Positions 63,576-64,000 of a stretch of 64,000 nt of DNA are shown in pieces (the first letter of the stretch is position 1; the number at the start of each line of letters is the position of its first letter). Below the pieces are notes generated by a model. The model was not told the origin of the DNA. It ran no database searches and worked only from the letters and a program-made list of their open reading frames with translations. Both the position numbers and the translations under genes were made by a program. This DNA is from JAPPHA01 sp965242975 (lineage in GTDB: Bacteria; Pseudomonadota; Alphaproteobacteria; Rhodobacterales; Rhodobacteraceae), in NCBI GenBank assembly GCA_965242975.1, contig CBDETS010000007.1, positions 3,286,001 through 3,350,000 of the forward strand, given 5' to 3'.

Positions 63576-64000
63576 TCAGCACCCCTTGAACTCAGGGTCG
63601 CGTTTTTCCATGAAGGCCGCGATGCCTTCCTTTCCGTCCCCGGTGGCAAAAAGCGTACCGAGCACGCGTTGTTCCAACGTCAATCCCGCGCTCAACGCGG
63701 CATCGAGGCCGTCGTCAACCACCCGTTTCCCTTCGCGCAGTGCCACAGGTGCCTGTCTGGCCAGTTCGTGCGCGAACTCCAGCGCCCGCGGCATCAGCGC
63801 CTCAGGCGCGCAGGCTTCCAATGCTGCACCGTAGTCGACCGCCTCCGCCGCGGTGATCATTCGGCCGGTCATCAGGATTTCCTTGGCCCGCATTGGTCCC
63901 ACCAGGCGGGGCAGACGCTGTGTCCCACCGCCGCCGGGGAGAAGCCCGAGCTTGATCTCCGGCAGGCCAAGCCTGGTCTTTTCATTGACGAAAACGAAAT
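63576..64000 (-). CDS. Enoyl-CoA hydratase/isomerase (5' end cut by window)
   Basis: The frame extends to the window edge and reads EKTRLGLPEIKLGLLPGGGG, TQRLPRLVGPMRAKEILMTG, then AFMEKRDPEFKGC at the end. The L-P-E-x-x-x-G-L-x-P-x-G-G-G-T-Q block contains the catalytic Glu of crotonases. The first roughly 100 residues lie outside the window. It is the upstream gene of the minus-strand operon with the hydrolase, hydroxyacyl-CoA dehydrogenase and MetE-like protein. Confidence 0.93.
   Translation of the reverse strand, partial: FVFVNEKTRLGLPEIKLGLLPGGGGTQRLPRLVGPMRAKEILMTGRMITAAEAVDYGAALEACAPEALMPRALEFAHELARQAPVALREGKRVVDDGLDAALSAGLTLEQRVLGTLFATGDGKEGIAAFMEKRDPEFKGC

Overview
The window looks like chromosome from an alphaproteobacterium. 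The evidence is a high-GC coding style, a DUF1523 protein, an unlinked DUF1285 gene, a moxR-DUF58-DUF4159 operon, an NDUFS6-like zinc-finger gene, glcDEF, TAXI- and PotDBCA-type transporters, and type II-C CRISPR genes of the alphaproteobacterial kind. I cannot place it at genus level from sequence reading alone.

Left part (1-18.5 kb). A partial BtpA-like gene and a divergent LysR regulator precede a Tat-exported polyamine-type ABC transporter operon. The operon runs convergently into a 5'-truncated GNAT gene that abuts a very large CRISPR array (5848-13080; 110 repeats of 36 bp and 109 spacers by coordinate arithmetic). Next, on the minus strand, come cas2, cas1 and a 1060-residue Cas9 with intact RuvC and HNH residues. 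A tracrRNA candidate lies on the plus strand just upstream of cas9. This is a type II-C locus without csn2 or cas4. Each repeat ends in TACAAT, placed 17 nt after TTGGAC, so every repeat may carry its own crRNA promoter. cas2 carries a clear 1-nt frameshift, and the tracrRNA start is preceded by a 9-nt copy of the repeat that can pair with the anti-repeat.

Middle part (18.5-40.6 kb). A minus-strand operon holds ilvD, a TAXI solute-binding protein, a sulfatase and an FAD oxidase. After a DUF1523 gene and an S58/DmpA peptidase comes a decayed stretch (26.5-28 kb) with Mu-like prophage fragments. These fragments are bracketed by three copies of a short repeat that resembles type I-E CRISPR repeats. 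Then follows an unusual sulfur-oxidation cluster: soxY, soxZ, soxA, a secreted SUMF1-like protein, a triheme cytochrome c, a two-subunit xanthine-dehydrogenase-family molybdoenzyme with a Tat signal, a small cytochrome c, a flavocytochrome c sulfide dehydrogenase subunit, and soxX. No soxB or soxCD is present here. A semialdehyde dehydrogenase and an Hsp20 close this section.

Right part (40.6-64 kb). This contains glcDEF (glycolate oxidase), a four-gene MoxR/DUF58/DUF4159 membrane operon, a DUF1285 gene and polA. A small zinc-finger gene, a frameshifted multicopper oxidase, a secreted ricin-like protein and an IS110 transposase remnant follow. The end holds a plus-strand operon (cytoplasmic substrate-binding protein, SDR, zinc alcohol dehydrogenase) and a minus-strand operon (enoyl-CoA hydratase, metallo-beta-lactamase, 3-hydroxyacyl-CoA dehydrogenase, MetE-like protein).

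Overall this is a core genome background with two accessory zones, the CRISPR locus and the 26.5-38.5 kb prophage/sox region. Pseudogenes cluster around both and near 56-57 kb.
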